Of a stretch of 64,000 nt of DNA, positions 22,560-35,239 are shown piece after piece (position 1 is the first letter of the stretch; every line of letters starts with the position of its first letter). The position numbers and the translations under genes are program-made. The notes beneath the pieces were generated by a model that was not told where the DNA came from, made no database searches, and worked only from the letters and a program-made list of their open reading frames with translations. The stretch lies in contig JAJIRX010000601.1 in NCBI GenBank assembly GCA_023853785.1, forward strand, positions 124,001 to 188,000, given 5' to 3'. The stretch comes from Psilocybe azurescens. Lineage: Eukaryota; Basidiomycota; Agaricomycetes; Agaricales; Agrocybaceae.

Positions 22560-25271
22560 AGACTTGGGCAGGTAAACATAGCGGGGTCGCTGGACTCAGT
22601 TGCAACAATAAAAAGTTAGATGTAGTGAAACAAAAGCAAAATCTTAAACTTTATCCCTACCACAATTTTGATACGGTGTCCTATGGCCTGCAAATTAGTC
22701 GCAGTCCGTTTTGTGAAATTTATGTGGCCGGAATGAGAAGGTAGACCCCGTAAAGTCACCATGCGTAACGAAGGCTGATCTGAAATAGTTCAGATGTAAG
22801 TCTTTTGACTTTGCTTCAGTGTTTGGTGGCGTTACTCAATATCTGTGTGGTATTTCCGCCGCTTAGTCACCTACGTTTGGATTTGTATTCACCACGCGAC
22901 TCGACAATTTGGGACTCCGATGGCCGCTAAAGTCCACGGCCCAGACACAGGTTATGGGGTAGAGTAGGCGTGCTAAAAATAGGTTTTTATAAAACCAGCG
23001 TTTTCGTTCTCATAAGAGATGAGTTCTGTCCCATTTCTTCTCTAGCTAGCTTTTCTTCGAGTTTCTGTTCCCTGATCTTGTTTTTTTCTCATAAAATTTT
23101 GGACCCATCGTTCGACTAAGTCGGTAAGGGATGGGTGTAACGTGATACTCTAGGAGGTCACTTTGTGTTCCTATGCTGTCCTATGGAATACAGTAGCGCT
23201 CCGTAATTTCTAGTAGCGACAGAAAACTCGTGCTGTGCTCTTGCTGTGCTCCTTCAATAAAAGTAGATGTAGTAAGTATAACAAGAGCCAAATACTAAGG
23301 TTTGTCCGAGTCTACAGCAAGACCTAATATGATGCCATTACTGCCTTTATGTAGATTAAAAATCGTTGGCAATTGGTATATTGAATGAAAAGATGAAGAT
23401 GGCGCCCGTCCGTGGCTTTGCGTTTTGTGCTTAGCGCTTGGCATCGGCAAGTACACGGTCCGTGAGGGTTTCCCGTGACCGTGCGACCAAAATAAAATTT
23501 GGCATGTATATAAACTGGACATTCCCAGGCCCTCCTTTTCTCCTCGATTCTTCCACAATCAATAACCGCCTGTGATGATAACCTTTGGTACAGCGAGTTG
23601 AGCCAGCCGCGTCTCGTTTCAACGAGGCTGCAGGCGGCGTTGACATCGTCCGTTCGGTACCGCATACCTTGTTTATAACATAGGGACGGGCTGATTCGTA
23701 TCTGATGGCGGTTCTTTGATTATTTTTCCTTCCCTCACATTCATTTCCCAATTTTTGTGGTTTTGGGTTGGAAGGATGGACGTGTCTTTTCGGCCTTGGG
23801 ATCGTTGTATCTTCGTGCGTATTCTCATGTGTATGGTTCGCGAATGTTGCTTCTCCGTCGCGTTCAGTGTATTCCATCGTGTTCAATGTTCCATACTTGT
23901 ATTTTCTTCCTCTCAATAAAGATATCAACTTACCTCCACACATCTCGTTATTCAAATTGTTAGAAGGCTATGTGCCACCGAAGGAGCACCGTGGTCTACA
24001 CATTGTTGGGACGTAAGCATGACGGACATGCGTTTATGTCTTTGGGCTGTCCTTTTGGTGCTCGAGAATGGCTTCCTGATAGACTCACGACAGAGGCGCT
24101 GATGTTTGTGTCTGAAGTCCGTGTGTTTTCTTCCTCTTTTTCATTATGTCACGCTATGAAATCGAGTAGCGGAACTGCTCCTCTTCTGTTCGGTTTCACC
24201 TGAACCAAAGATAGGGTCTTTGCAACTCAGAAATCTCGTTTTTTCAGAAGTCCATGCATTAAGCCTTCAAAGCTTGAATGTGCATCCTTATTGTACGGAT
24301 AACTTGATTTACCTTTTATACCCTGTTATTCCGTTTGCCTACGTTTGTGGTGTCTGTCAAACATAGGGCGAGGTGCTGCCCTGGAGTGTACTGTTCGCGA
24401 TTGCTGCTGTTCGATTTTCTCCTCCCATTGATGATATCCATTTATCTTTCATATCTTGTTCATGTGTCTCGTTTCTCCAATCGTGTCCGCGCCATGGTTG
24501 TTGCTTCGATAGCCAGTCACCCACGGCACATCGCGATGTTGGCGTCGTCTCATTCTCTCCTCTGTCGTACTCTGAGCGACATTGACTGTGTTGCCTTTCT
24601 ATCCTAATTTAATTACGTTCACTGCGGGATCGTTGGAATTTTCGTAAATCTTTTACTTTGTACAGGCACATATGTCATGTCACAAAAGCTTGAATGCACA
24701 TCGTTACACTGCGAATATAAATGATCTGTTCATTAAGTTACGTAGTAGTTGCTCTTGGCTGGTGGTCGATGTTCATACGCTAATTCGTTCTTCATCAATC
24801 CTTTCATGAGGTCTATGTAAATAGTGTGTTCGTAAATCTCGTTCATTATATGTACTACTTATGTTACAAGAAACTGTTTACATGGTAATCTTTGCATGCT
24901 GGGTATACAACATTGTCTTATCTCATACTCTGATTTATAAGGTATCATCAAGGGGTTGAGCAGGTCCGGTGACTGGCACTCTGTATTCAGAGCTTCGAGA
25001 CAAATTTCAATTATAGTTATAGGTGTCCTGATGGGATAAAAACGATAGAAAGTTCAATATTCAATGTTGGGAGGGAGTTTGTTCTCTTGAGACCTTGATG
25101 ATTATAAGCGATGGCCATGATGCTAATGAAACTTTTGATTTTGAGTGGTGAGATGTCGGGTGTTGTAGGAGTGGGGGTATAGCATTCGAATAGTCTTCAG
25201 AACGAAATGCCATCCAAGGGCCCTTGGGATATGGTGGCGTTTAGCGTTGAGGAACGACCTTATGTTTAGTC
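22560..25271. other. Gene-poor stretch, 2.7 kb
   Basis: No frame has a recognisable domain and no set of exons could be joined. Two similar phrases (AAGCTTGAATG followed by TGCATC or CACATC) occur near 24270 and 24687, a weak sign of duplication. The right end is the 3' flank of the DUF6699-type gene (-). Confidence 0.4.
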
Positions 25272-26135
25272 TCAGAATGAGAAGCACGCAATCCATCCAT
25301 TGGCACCGCCAGTGGGTTTGAATCCAGCCAACTTGGTCCTACGACCAAGAGCATTAATACGCCTACCACCCGAGGAGTGCGACCCAGAATTGTAATTTTG
25401 ATCCCGAGAACATGTAATACTTTGCGGTGCTCTGTGGTTCGCGGATGTTGCTTCCACGTCGACCGCTTGAAGATGGTGATAAATATGGGTGAGGATGTCC
25501 CATATCGTCAGGGGTGCGCTGTGTGCGCTCTCAATGTCCAATGCGGGAACCCTTCAAATCTCACTTCCATGTAAGTGATGGTAGGATTAAAAGCCGAGAC
25601 TAATAAATTATTATGAGCCGGTGGGGCACGTGTGAAGTCAATGCCCAACCGTCCGTCATGCAGAGAAGGATGAAGGTGGACGCGGGGTGACGGTCCGGAT
25701 ACAAAAGTGGGATAACCTATATGGGAAAGACCTGTACAACGGGGATCAATCGATCAGTCATGGTTGATTTTCTTGTTTGGGAAAAGATCAATATCATCAA
25801 CACACACCTTGTACACCAACTGGCGCGTTGACCAACGTCATTGTCGATGCCGTGGACAGCGGCGACGCTGGGTAGCTCATAGACGACGACGGATGCACTC
25901 CATGGACAAGCGTGGCTTGTGAGCCCCATGATGGCGATCCACTCGCGAACGACCCCTGTGGTCCCAAGCTGAAGTTGGACACACTGCCGAAAGGGGTCTT
26001 CGAGCGGTCTGTTCCCCAGCTCTGAGAAAACGAGGGATCGGACTCTAGATATCCTGAGGGGTGCACAGTACCCCACGAGCTGCTAGACGACAGGGTCCAC
26101 GCGGAAGATGCCCCGACATCGTTGTGGTGATTCAT
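25272..26135 (-). CDS. DUF6699-type protein (one frame break)
   Basis: Exon 1 runs 26135-25808 from the ATG of MNHHNDVGASSAWTL and encodes a Ser/Gly/Trp-rich, low-complexity N-terminus. A 76-nt intron (25807-25732) joins it in phase to exon 2, which reads GLSHIGYPTFVSGPSPRVHL, then HPSLHDGRLGIDFTRAPPAH and, further on, TYMEVRFEG. The pattern of a proline-rich lead, then Asn-Pro-x-x-x-Met-like strand, then the helix LTIWDILTHIYHHLQ, matches the Agaricomycete DUF6699 layout, a domain of unknown function. Between VRFEG and LDIESAHSAPLTIW the frame jumps by one missing base in the short G or C runs at 25545-25552. The C-terminus ends ANGWIACFSF. The molecular role is unknown. Confidence 0.65.
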
Positions 26136-27288
26136 AGTGATGCTATACGTATGGAGGACGGGAGAGCGGGAGAGTAGTGATTTAGGCGGCGGGAATGCCT
26201 TTGTGAGTCATCTGTCGGGAGGCGCTCTTATAGGGCGCTGTTGTTTGACCGACACCAACAAAGTGCGTACTATTTGGCGCGGGGCGGGGCTTCTTGTTGA
26301 GGCGGATGCCGCCCCTCTTACTATTCTGAGCCTACCGTAGCGTCGGGTACGGGTTCGAAATCACACATGAGTCATGATCATCACCAGAAATGTATCACTG
26401 GTCCCGAATATGAGAGCCAAACATAAGCGGGAGTGTACAAATTGTGTCCGTTTGTGGCCATCAATGGCGAGCGTCTATGCCTGTTTAGGCCAGGAAGGGC
26501 GGGAGGTTGACGTTAACTTGGCGATGATGCGCCGCCAATCCATTGCGTGGTGACAGAGAACCTTGATCCAAGTAATGATGGATATTGTGCGACATGTGCT
26601 GATAAGCGCTATGCGGATTGTCGGCCTTGCAGGAACCATTTGCAACTTAGAGGAAGATCTCGAAGCAACGTCGTGCGACAAAAGGGCCCTTACTCTGGAC
26701 CCTGCTAGCCATAAAAGATGAGATTAATTGGTCTGGGCGTGGGCAGTGAGCACACAAGTATCAGACTAATCACAGCGAACGCGGAACTGGTTGTAAAACT
26801 CCCTCGCCAAATATAGCAATTTGTTGTATGTTCGGCTTCTAGAATGGCAATTTCTCACTACACTATATATAAGAATAAATTAATTAATCTGCCAACACTG
26901 CTGCACACACAATTATGCATGAGCATATGTAGTGCATAACTATGCAAATCATTTCGAGACAATACGTGTACGTTGAACGCATCTGACATCATGTGCTGGG
27001 AATATCTCCATCGGGTCGGATAATTCCACTGATTCTTTGTACAGCCGTCGGGCCTCGATTGATAAGTAAATCAACAAGGTTACCGTTGCTTCCATTAGGC
27101 CTTTGGATTTTGAGCGAAACAACTTCAAGCGCGGAAAGCTCCTCTCATTCGTTTTTCATTTTTTCCCCTCCCAACCTGGCTTAGCTTTCCTACACCAACG
27201 CACATGCCTCCAGGAGACAAATAAAGGCTTGCCGTACTATATTAATATTTTGCACGGGAAATGGTAGCCGATATCATGATGGAAACAG
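26136..27288. other. Intergenic stretch between DUF6699-type gene and MFS gene
   Basis: Divergent promoter region for the two neighbouring genes. Nothing else is supported; the AT-rich part near 26820-26960 has no coding signal. Confidence 0.4.
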
Positions 27289-27295
27289 TATAAAA
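27289..27295 (+). promoter_or_regulatory. TATA box of the MFS gene
   Basis: TATAAAA lies 5 nt before an ATG at 27300 and 71 nt before the in-frame ATG at 27366. A TATA box normally sets transcription about 30 nt or more downstream, so the upstream ATG would not be transcribed. This favours 27366 as the real start. Confidence 0.6.
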
Positions 27296-27365
27296 GGCCA
27301 TGAGCAACTTGGGATTCGATTACTGTCAGCTTCTTGCCCGACCGGCCGCCCGCTGCCAATTATCG

Positions 27366-29497
27366 ATGGAGTTCGCACTCGAAGAGACTACCCGGCTACC
27401 ATCAAACCACCCGGTCCAGGTCCATAGAAGAGAACGAAATGCACAGGTGGTGGCAGATAATAACATTGCAAGTAGTAACGCCGATGGAATCGTTGAACAA
27501 AGTCGTCTTAGTGGCCTCCAACATAGTGCCGCGCCGAGTCCATCATCACCCGGATTCTACGCAGACAACTTGAACCTTTCCTTGCCCCCCCGTTGACGAG
27601 GTTGGCACGTCACTTCTTTACCAGCGGTACTTCATATTCTAATCAAGGTGCTCCTCTTCTTCTCCTACTCTTTTAGGGATGGAACGCGTGGGTGTTCTGC
27701 TTCTCCGCGTTCGCGTTCGAGGTCTGCATTTGGGGATGGAACAACACATACGGGATTTTTCAGGGTAGGTGTCATATTCATTCTTGAACTCCTCACGTTC
27801 TTGGGTTCGTCCTCTTCCCCGTTCGGAAATGATCTCGAGTTTCGAATTTTGAACGCTTACGCAAATGTACAGAGTATTACTCATTGAACCCGCCGTTCGA
27901 CAAATCCTCTGCCGCTGCAATATCCACAATCGGAACTGCGTCGCTAGGTATACAGTTCATAGAACTGGTGTTCATTATTTTAGGTGAGTAATTCGTGATG
28001 CGTATATTGCGCGCTGAGAAGAACAGTTTCTCACTTCTTTATGTTATGTGGAATGATCGGCGATGCCTTGACTTTATGGTTTATTATATCGACTAGTGTA
28101 CCAGAGATACCCAGAGTTTGCGAGGCCTGGGATGTATATCTCGCTCGTCGTTTGCGTGGCTGCTCTCTTGTTGTCCAGCTTTGCCACGAAGGTATGTATT
28201 GCTTCGTATTTAATACATCTTAAAGTCATCACCTCCTCAATGCCCCAAATTATGACCTAGACTTGGCATATGATCGCACTCCAAGGCGTAGTCTTCGGCC
28301 TTAGCGCAGGCTTTCTCTACTCACCTGTCATGGTCTGGCTCCCGGAGTGGTTCATTAACAGACGCGGCCTAGCTACGGGAATTATATTCTGCGGCTCGGG
28401 GTGGGCGGGTTTATTTTCCCACTTATGATGGGGTATCTATTGGAAAGTGTCGGTTTTCGATGGACGTTGAGGTGCGATTGAGTGTCGTCTACTTTATATT
28501 TCTGACTAATTTAACTTTGATACAGGATATGGGCGCTTACATTTGGAATATGTCTGGCTATTGCGCTGCTAGGGGTGAAGCCTAGAGTGCCGATTCGTAA
28601 GCCCAGCATAGAACACCCCCGCCAGCCTTGGCTCCCGCGGGATCTGTCCCTCCTCAAGAATCCAGTGCTCTTCGTCGTCGTACGTTCAAACATCCATTAC
28701 ATACCCTGAGTTACCCCAACTAACAACGTTCCCAAAACGCTCCCATTACCAGATTGGTATAACCATCGTGCAAGCACTAGGCTTCTTCCCCGTCAGCTTG
28801 TTCATATCGACATACACCTCCTCACTCTCATCAGCTACTCTTCCATCACGGCTGGTACTTGCGCTGTTCAACGCAGCTTCGGTGCTCTTCTTAATCCTAT
28901 TCGGGAGATTCTCCGACTCGTATCCCTATCCGTACGTAATCATGGCAAGCGGAATAGGATGCGCGTTGGCGTCGTTCGTGTTTTGGGGATTCGCGTCTTC
29001 GCTCGCGTGGATATTTGCTTTCGCTACGGTGTTTGGAGGATTTGTGAGTCTGGATAGTTTTAGTTCGATTCCATCCATACTTCCTATAACTCGAAATCAA
29101 TTCTCACCGTTCAAATTGCTTACTCACATCCACCTGTCTCCGCCAGGGAGGTGCATTCCCAGGTATATGGCCTGCTGCGGCGACCGAAATAGGCGGGAAC
29201 CAGAACCACATCACCAACATCGCGTTTGGATGCTTTACAGGTGTAGAGGGAGTGATGTCCATTATCGGCCCTATCATTGCTGCCTCGCTTCGCAACAACA
29301 GCGATAAATCCAAGGCTACCTACGGAGGATTTGGGTTTCGAAAGGTTGAACTGTTCGTCGGTACGTCTATTTCTTATCTATGTATCACTCAAGAATTAGA
29401 TGAAAGTTTTATCTTAGGTTTCATGGGGTTAGGAACAATGGTCGGTGGGGTTATCTTACTTTTCTATTCAACCTCGAAGAAAAAGGTAAAAGTTTAA
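27366..29497 (+). CDS. MFS transporter, monocarboxylate-porter-like (two frame breaks)
   Basis: Exons: 27366-27600, 27677-27764, 27873-27983, 28097-28191, 28261-28471, 28526-28679, 28753-29043, 29147-29360 and 29418-29497; phases agree at all junctions and introns are about 54-113 nt. After a hydrophilic N-terminus come LPPVDE and GWNAWVFCFSAFAFEV, the usual entry to helix 1 in fungal MCT-like carriers, then YGIFQEYYS, SLGIQFIE and the loop-plus-helix WFINRRGLATGI (the R-x-x-x-A-x-G signature between helices 4 and 5 region), GFRWTLR, then the second six-helix half (GITIVQALGFFPVSLF, GRFSDSYPYPYVIM, GGAFPGIWPAAATEIGG). One extra base in the C7 run 27585-27591 and one missing base in the G run 28398-28401 break the frame. 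It should be a plasma-membrane proton-linked carrier of small carboxylates or related compounds; the substrate cannot be read from sequence. Confidence 0.82.
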
Positions 29498-29668
29498 ATT
29501 TAAAGGTAATTCGTGACCCGTCCTGTCATTCGACTTCAAACAATGCAAGGAAGTTTTTCAAGAAGTAGTAAAGTAAGCGTATCAAAGCGCATGTATGCAG
29601 AAAGCCTTTCCGGTGACGTTCCTAGATAAATTGAAAAGAAGATCTAACGAAATAGATATTATTCGTTG

Positions 29669-29679
29669 AAAAAAAAAAA
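29669..29679 (-). terminator. RNA polymerase III terminator of tRNA-Ser
   Basis: A run of 11 A on the plus strand is a T11 run just 3' of the minus-strand tRNA, the standard polymerase III stop signal. Confidence 0.85.
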
Positions 29680-29683
29680 CAAG

Positions 29684-29779
29684 CGACGCCAGCAGGATTT
29701 GAACCTGCGCCCTCAAAGAGGAACAGATGTTTCGACATCTAATTCGAATCTGTCGCCGTAACCACTTGGCTATAGCGCC
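29684..29779 (-). tRNA. tRNA-Ser(CGA) with a 14-nt intron
   Basis: The minus strand folds as a class II tRNA. The acceptor stem is GGCGCTA paired with TGGCGTC (two G-U pairs), the D-stem is GCC/GGC, and the anticodon stem is ACAGA/TCTGT. The anticodon loop is TTCGAA..A, giving anticodon CGA. A 14-nt intron sits after position 37, the standard nuclear site. The long variable arm CCTC-TTT-GAGG is the serine identity element, and the T-arm is GCAGG TTCAAAT CCTGC. The discriminator base is G. It reads UCG codons. Confidence 0.93.
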
Positions 29780-29801
29780 TGTAACGACCGTGTCTTACTT
29801 A

Positions 29802-30513
29802 GGCCCCATTGGGGATCCCGGTTTCTGTCGGTTTTTGTTGGTTTGGTTAGGGTTAAGGTTGTCACAAACCAACATGACAAGTTTTGATCGGTTGGTCACA
29901 TTCTGGTCACACGGAGTAACACACATAAAATGGCCCTTTAGATTAATCAGATAACACTCAATCTTCATTTTCACTGCTTTTATATTGGTTCTAAGCCCTC
30001 ATCTGACAATGGTAAACATACAACGTCAGGATAACACTCATAAAAGTCCTTCATCTCATCAAATCCATGAACAAACACATAAAAAAGTGGCCCTATGCCT
30101 ACTTGGAGCAATTTCTGGGGTCATTTCAGCTGCTTTTACTTCCCATCTTGCTTCTGCTTTTTGAGGCTTTCAACGAGCATTGAGTCACAGCTTGAATTCC
30201 AGGAAGCTCAAGGCACAGAGGGGCCATTTGCAGCTTTTGGCATAATAGATATGGTATATAGATTTATAGATTATTTAAACTTCAATTAAAGGTAGTGTGT
30301 TGACAGTTGTCAATGTTTAATAGAGTGGGAGGGGTGGGATAATAAATGTGACAATTCATGACAACCAGACTAACCCAAACTAAGGGTTGCCAAATGCACA
30401 TTCAGTTAGATTTTCAGCCAAAATTGGCCATTTGGTTAGGTTTGGTTAATTTTTCGATTTTGGCAGGGAAACCAAGATCAAACTGGGTTGGAACTGGGAT
30501 CCCAAATGGGGCC
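29802..30513. mobile_element. Harbinger-like MITE (712 bp)
   Basis: Terminal inverted repeats of about 18 bp are visible: GGCCCCATTGGGGATCCC at the left and the complement of GGCCCCATTTGGGATCCC at the right. They are flanked by a direct TTA at 29799-29801 and 30514-30516. A 3-bp TTA/TAA target duplication and a GG-starting repeat are hallmarks of the PIF/Harbinger superfamily. No transposase is encoded, so the element is non-autonomous. It lies 20 bp upstream of the tRNA and marks the left edge of the transposon island. Confidence 0.85.
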
Positions 30514-30516
30514 TTA

Positions 30517-33500
30517 GCATTAGATTTTGTCATGCAGGTTCAACCTCCTGTATCTTGATTGCCTTGCCCAACTCTCTTGCCCAACCCTGCTCTCTCTGCT
30601 TACCTCCAACCTCCAACCTTGTTCTGACCTTCAACCTATACTAGGATAGGATTAATACTACCACAGACCAAGCACATGTATACCTCTTTAAAAGCGAACT
30701 AGATAGGTGGATCACAATGGGGCACTCAGCCCAAGGCAAACTTTGGAATTGATGATGTTTCTTGACATCAACTGTAATGATATTGATCCCTTATTCTCTG
30801 CTACCCACACACCTGTATAAGTAGTGTCAAGGACCAAACGAGCTCTTGTTCATCCATCCTTCCTCCCATAGCCAGTTCATCAAAGGAACCATTTGGTGGA
30901 CCCTGGTGTTGGGAAACTAGTTTTGGATATTGTGATCACAAAAGAGATGATCACAATTTTTCTCAGGCAGTGGTTCTTGAGTACCCCAATTTGTCAGTTG
31001 GTACATGGAAATTGAGAGAAAAGGGCATAGACGCATAATGGTTTGTACTTGTACTCACCTACTGTTCATTGTCATCTCTCATTGATCATCACTCCTCCTT
31101 TTTTGTTTAGCCCAGCATCCACTATATGCTATTTTTATTGGGATCCTTGGCCCACTTGAGCTTCCAATGCCAGATTCAACTTGTATGATCATTTTTCTTA
31201 AAGTGATGCAGCAGCAAAGACACATATACTCAGCTCAAATCACCTCAGACTTTCATATCAATGTTTTGACACTGGTATTTACTGGCGAGAGCACATATAC
31301 TCAGCTCAGTCATCTCAGACCTTTATATTGACACTTTGTCACTTTAATTCACCTTTGTGATCAATCAACCTTGAATCACATATCTTGTCCCCCAACATTC
31401 TCTGCTCACAAAATCCAGCTCTTTGTTCATCCTTCTCCCCTCTGTTACAACAAGTGTTTTTCTTTTTCTTTTTCCTTTCTTTGTCATCCTTCACATCATT
31501 GATACTTTGTCTGATGAACTTTGCTTTCTATCATTTCACTTCTATCTTTTATGATACATCTCTTGATGAATGTTTGATCTGTTTCCTCTATTCTTATATA
31601 CATCTGCTGATGAACATTTAGTCTCGTTTCAACTTGATCTGTTTCCTCTATTCTTATATACATCTGTTGATGAACATTTAGTCTTGTTTCAACTTGCTGT
31701 ACAGTTCATAGTATTTATACCAGGAAGGATCCACTGTATTCTTTAGCTAGTTCTTGAGAATCCAACCTGTTTAACCTGCTCAACTTGAACTTGAACTTGT
31801 TCTTGTAAACGATTGGTGGTTAGATTACGCACACTGCGTGGTTCTAACTTGAGATCGTAACACCCTCTCCGTTACATCAACTTCCCTTCCTCATGTTCTC
31901 ATCATCTTACAAATCCAACCAACAGAACATGCAACTCCTCTATCTTTCCCTCTAGACCTCTCCATCGATTTGTCTTTTCCACCTCCCCTCTCAGTTTTTT
32001 CTACTGACCCCTGCCTGCCCATTCAAAAGCTAGGCTTTGCCTTTACGGTAGACTTCAAGCTCCTTGGATTGGCATAGAGATTAAATCTTGTCCATATGGG
32101 CAACACCATAAGATACAGTTGCCATTTGCATCCTTGACAGCTGTAAAACCCGCAAAAGGGTCCCTGAAGCATCTGTCGACAATCAAGCATACAAATACAT
32201 AGATGCCTTGGCTCCTGTATGGTTTGACAGTCTGTTATTTTTTTTGGAGTACTCTTGTCTTGTAATTTGGGCTATTTGATCTCCTTCTGTCTCTGCACCT
32301 GAACTCGACTTATCGCCCCCTTTATCTTGTCATCCTCATGATTGATTAACTGCAAATCCTGTATCTCATCCCCCAACATTCTCTACTCATGGGATTCTCC
32401 TCTCCTCCATCTGACCCTTCATATTTCACCCTTCTTCCTCACCATTACATCGGCCTTACCCTCTGCACATTTTCATTATCATGAACCAAACCAGCAAAAC
32501 ACTTGATGCCTTCTTTATTGTGTTCTGTCAACCACTACCTCAATTCATCTTTTCCACCTTCCCCTTTCAGTCTCTCCAGCCATTTCCTTTCTATCTGATC
32601 ATCATCCCGTGGAACCAGTCAACAGAATTAAGAAAACACCTTCTCTGTCCTATCGACCTGTCCCTCGCTTTCCCCTCTTCCATTCTCATTTTCAATTATC
32701 CACTAGCCAACTACTCATTACCTCGCAATAGTGACTCAACTATTCTTGTCGTCATCCTCTGCTATCTCTCGCTTCTTCCATCTTCGCCTTTCTGTTTCAT
32801 CAACAGTCCTCTCGTTGTCTACTCATAACCTCACAAATCTGGCCATTCCCCCATTTTTCCTTGTCAACAATCTCTCGTTGCCTACTCCTTGTCATGATAA
32901 TCTGGACAGAAAGAACAAAAAGCTTTTCTCCAAGTCAGTTCATCAGTTTTCTTATATGCTTTCCTCTTTCTTGTCTTCTTTCTTGTCTCTCCCTTGATTT
33001 GACTCTTTCAATTTCTCATCTCCATTTAATTTCTTCAACCATTTCCTCCCCACTTATGGTTGCAACTAAAAGAACAAATCTAATCATTGCTCTCATGTTG
33101 TGGTATCTGTCCTATTTCTACCCTATGTATGTGGCTTTCTCTATCTTTTTGGGTTCTTAGCTGGATTGGCCTTGGTCACTGGGTTTGGGCGCTGAGTTGT
33201 TTGCCAACTTGGCCGACACTGGTTGACTGGCTGACTCATTAAAGCTCAAGCTTATTGGTTCATTTATTCACTGACATCAATGTGTTGAAAGCATGGCTGC
33301 AAGTACTGATGCCAAATTGTCAATGTGATCCAATGTTCCTTCCATCCCCGTTGACCCCAAATGTTTTCTGTTCTTGGAGTTAGCTCAAATGGCTGTGAAT
33401 TGCGCTATAGGCCACACCTTGTATACCTTGAGTCCTCAACTCAAACAATGATACTGCCAACAGCCGACATCAGAGGAGCGAGAGTGTCTGAGGACTCCTC

Positions 33501-33911
33501 GATAGCACTGAACAATTGATAAGCCCTTTTCAAGTAGACCGGTCAATCTGAGTTTAAATCTCTCTGTGGTGCAGATTTGTCCTGTGCTTTCACGTAAGGA
33601 TACCTTTCAATCACCTAGAGTACATTACCTCTTTTTTTTGTAAAATATCCTTGAAGACCCAATGAAGACCTCTTTGCAGATTTTTTCAATATATTTTATG
33701 ATCTGAAAATCTGATTCCAGTCTGGCAATACTAGAGTTATACAGACCATTTGCTTAATGTTTCTGTCTGTGCATCTGATATAGCTCTGATATTTTTGGAT
33801 AGTGTTTAAATAGCATACAGGTATTTACAACATAAATTTAAAAGATTCACAACTATCTTATGAGACAGTGGATTGATTCGAGCCTTGGCCTTCACTGATC
33901 TTGTTTTGTTT
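30517..33911. other. A+T-rich, pyrimidine-rich transposon debris
   Basis: T/C-rich strand with many short hydrophobic frames that reflect composition, not genes. Phrases recur within it (for example CCCCCAACATTCTCT at about 31389 and 32370), which suggests old internal duplication. No transposase or polymerase motif was recognised. Confidence 0.45.
31575..31694. repeat. 60-bp tandem duplication
   Basis: Two successive 60-bp units (31575-31634 and 31635-31694) are nearly identical, differing at a few C/T positions. Each contains TATACATCTG followed by TTGATGAACATTTAGTC or its one-base variant. Confidence 0.8.
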
Positions 33912-35239
33912 TAGGGACTAACACAGATTAGGCAAATCTGGTTACTACCCATGCACTGTAGTAACTGGATACTATTTTTAAGTATCCATGGATATCTATA
34001 GGCAGAACCACAGATACTATGGATAATCTGCCATATTTAGTCTGCCATATTTAGATGTAGTGTGTTGGGCTTCCTTCCCTTGACCCAGTATCATTATGCC
34101 GCCTCAAAAGGGTGGCTGTCCAGCCATCTCTACTGCTGTCCCTGCTGCCAAAAATGCTGTCAGAAAGAGGACAAATATCTTTCCTATTCAACCTGGTCCC
34201 CAGTGACTCCTACATGGCCTGGACCACACACTGCATCTCCTGGAGAGGAATTTCCTGAACTTTCAAGCACATCAAGTGATGAGAGCAAGAGCCAAGGTCC
34301 TAAAAAATCATTCTAATTATTGTCTCACCAATCAAGCAGAGACATAATAGGCAGTTTGTGTGGAGCCACGGGGAGCCACCCGTTGAACTACGTAGTGTGT
34401 GATTTGATATATAAATCAAAAACCAAAACACAAACCAGAGAGGAATGGTCTAGACTAGATAAGACGACTCTCTCCCTGTTGAGTTAATGTGAGGGCTGGC
34501 TTGGCCACTAGGTTCTGAAGATATATGTGGTCTGAGGAGGGCAGGGACGTATGAAGGAGGAGGAATGGATGAGGGAATATAAAATGCCCTTGAGTATTTA
34601 CTGGGAGAAAGCAACCAGACTTGATTGGGGTAGAACGGTGTGAATGAGGTGTGATGACTGTGGAGGGGCCAAATGACTAGATAATTTGTAAGGATTGATA
34701 CGGGGCAGGAGTGAGAATGTAGTCTTGATCCTAGTACACTTCAATCAAGTCTACAGCGTCTGCAAAGCTAGAAGTAAAGCCTGCTGATGGAGTAATGGCT
34801 TGAGCAGCCTGGAGTGATAGATGGTGAAGGATTGTGCGATGTTCTTGAACCAAAAAAAATCAAACAGAGCGGTGAAGTGAATGAGGGATGACTAGGGCGA
34901 TGGATGAAGATGACAACAAGACCAAGATTGCTGAATAAAAATATTCTGGAGCAACTGAAGCGATGGGGAGTTGAGGATCTTGATGTAGAGGAAGAATGAC
35001 GGGTCTGGAGGATGATAGGATCAAAATGAACTGGAAAAATTGCTCTGGGATGTGAGAGCGTGGGTGGTTGGATAGGCTTATGTGATAAGAAGGCCTTTAT
35101 GTATGAAAATGAAAAGAAAAAGGAAAAGAGTGAAGAAAATAAAGTGTCGGTAACAGAAATAACACTCCAGCTTTTTCCTGCAATAATGTTTCTATTTAAA
35201 ATTGGCCTGTTGCTTTCTGATATATTATTTTAGGTCTCT

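Noticed and set aside
25300..25370. tRNA-like GATTCAAACCC on the minus strand
   Set aside because: It lies in the coding sequence of the DUF6699-type gene and has no acceptor or anticodon stem.
30908..31861. Possible solo LTR (TGTTGGG ... CA)
   Set aside because: No second copy, no primer-binding site and no target duplication could be shown.
31385..33160. Several hydrophobic frames of 78-115 codons
   Set aside because: They follow from the T/C-rich strand and have no methodical codon use or conserved motif.
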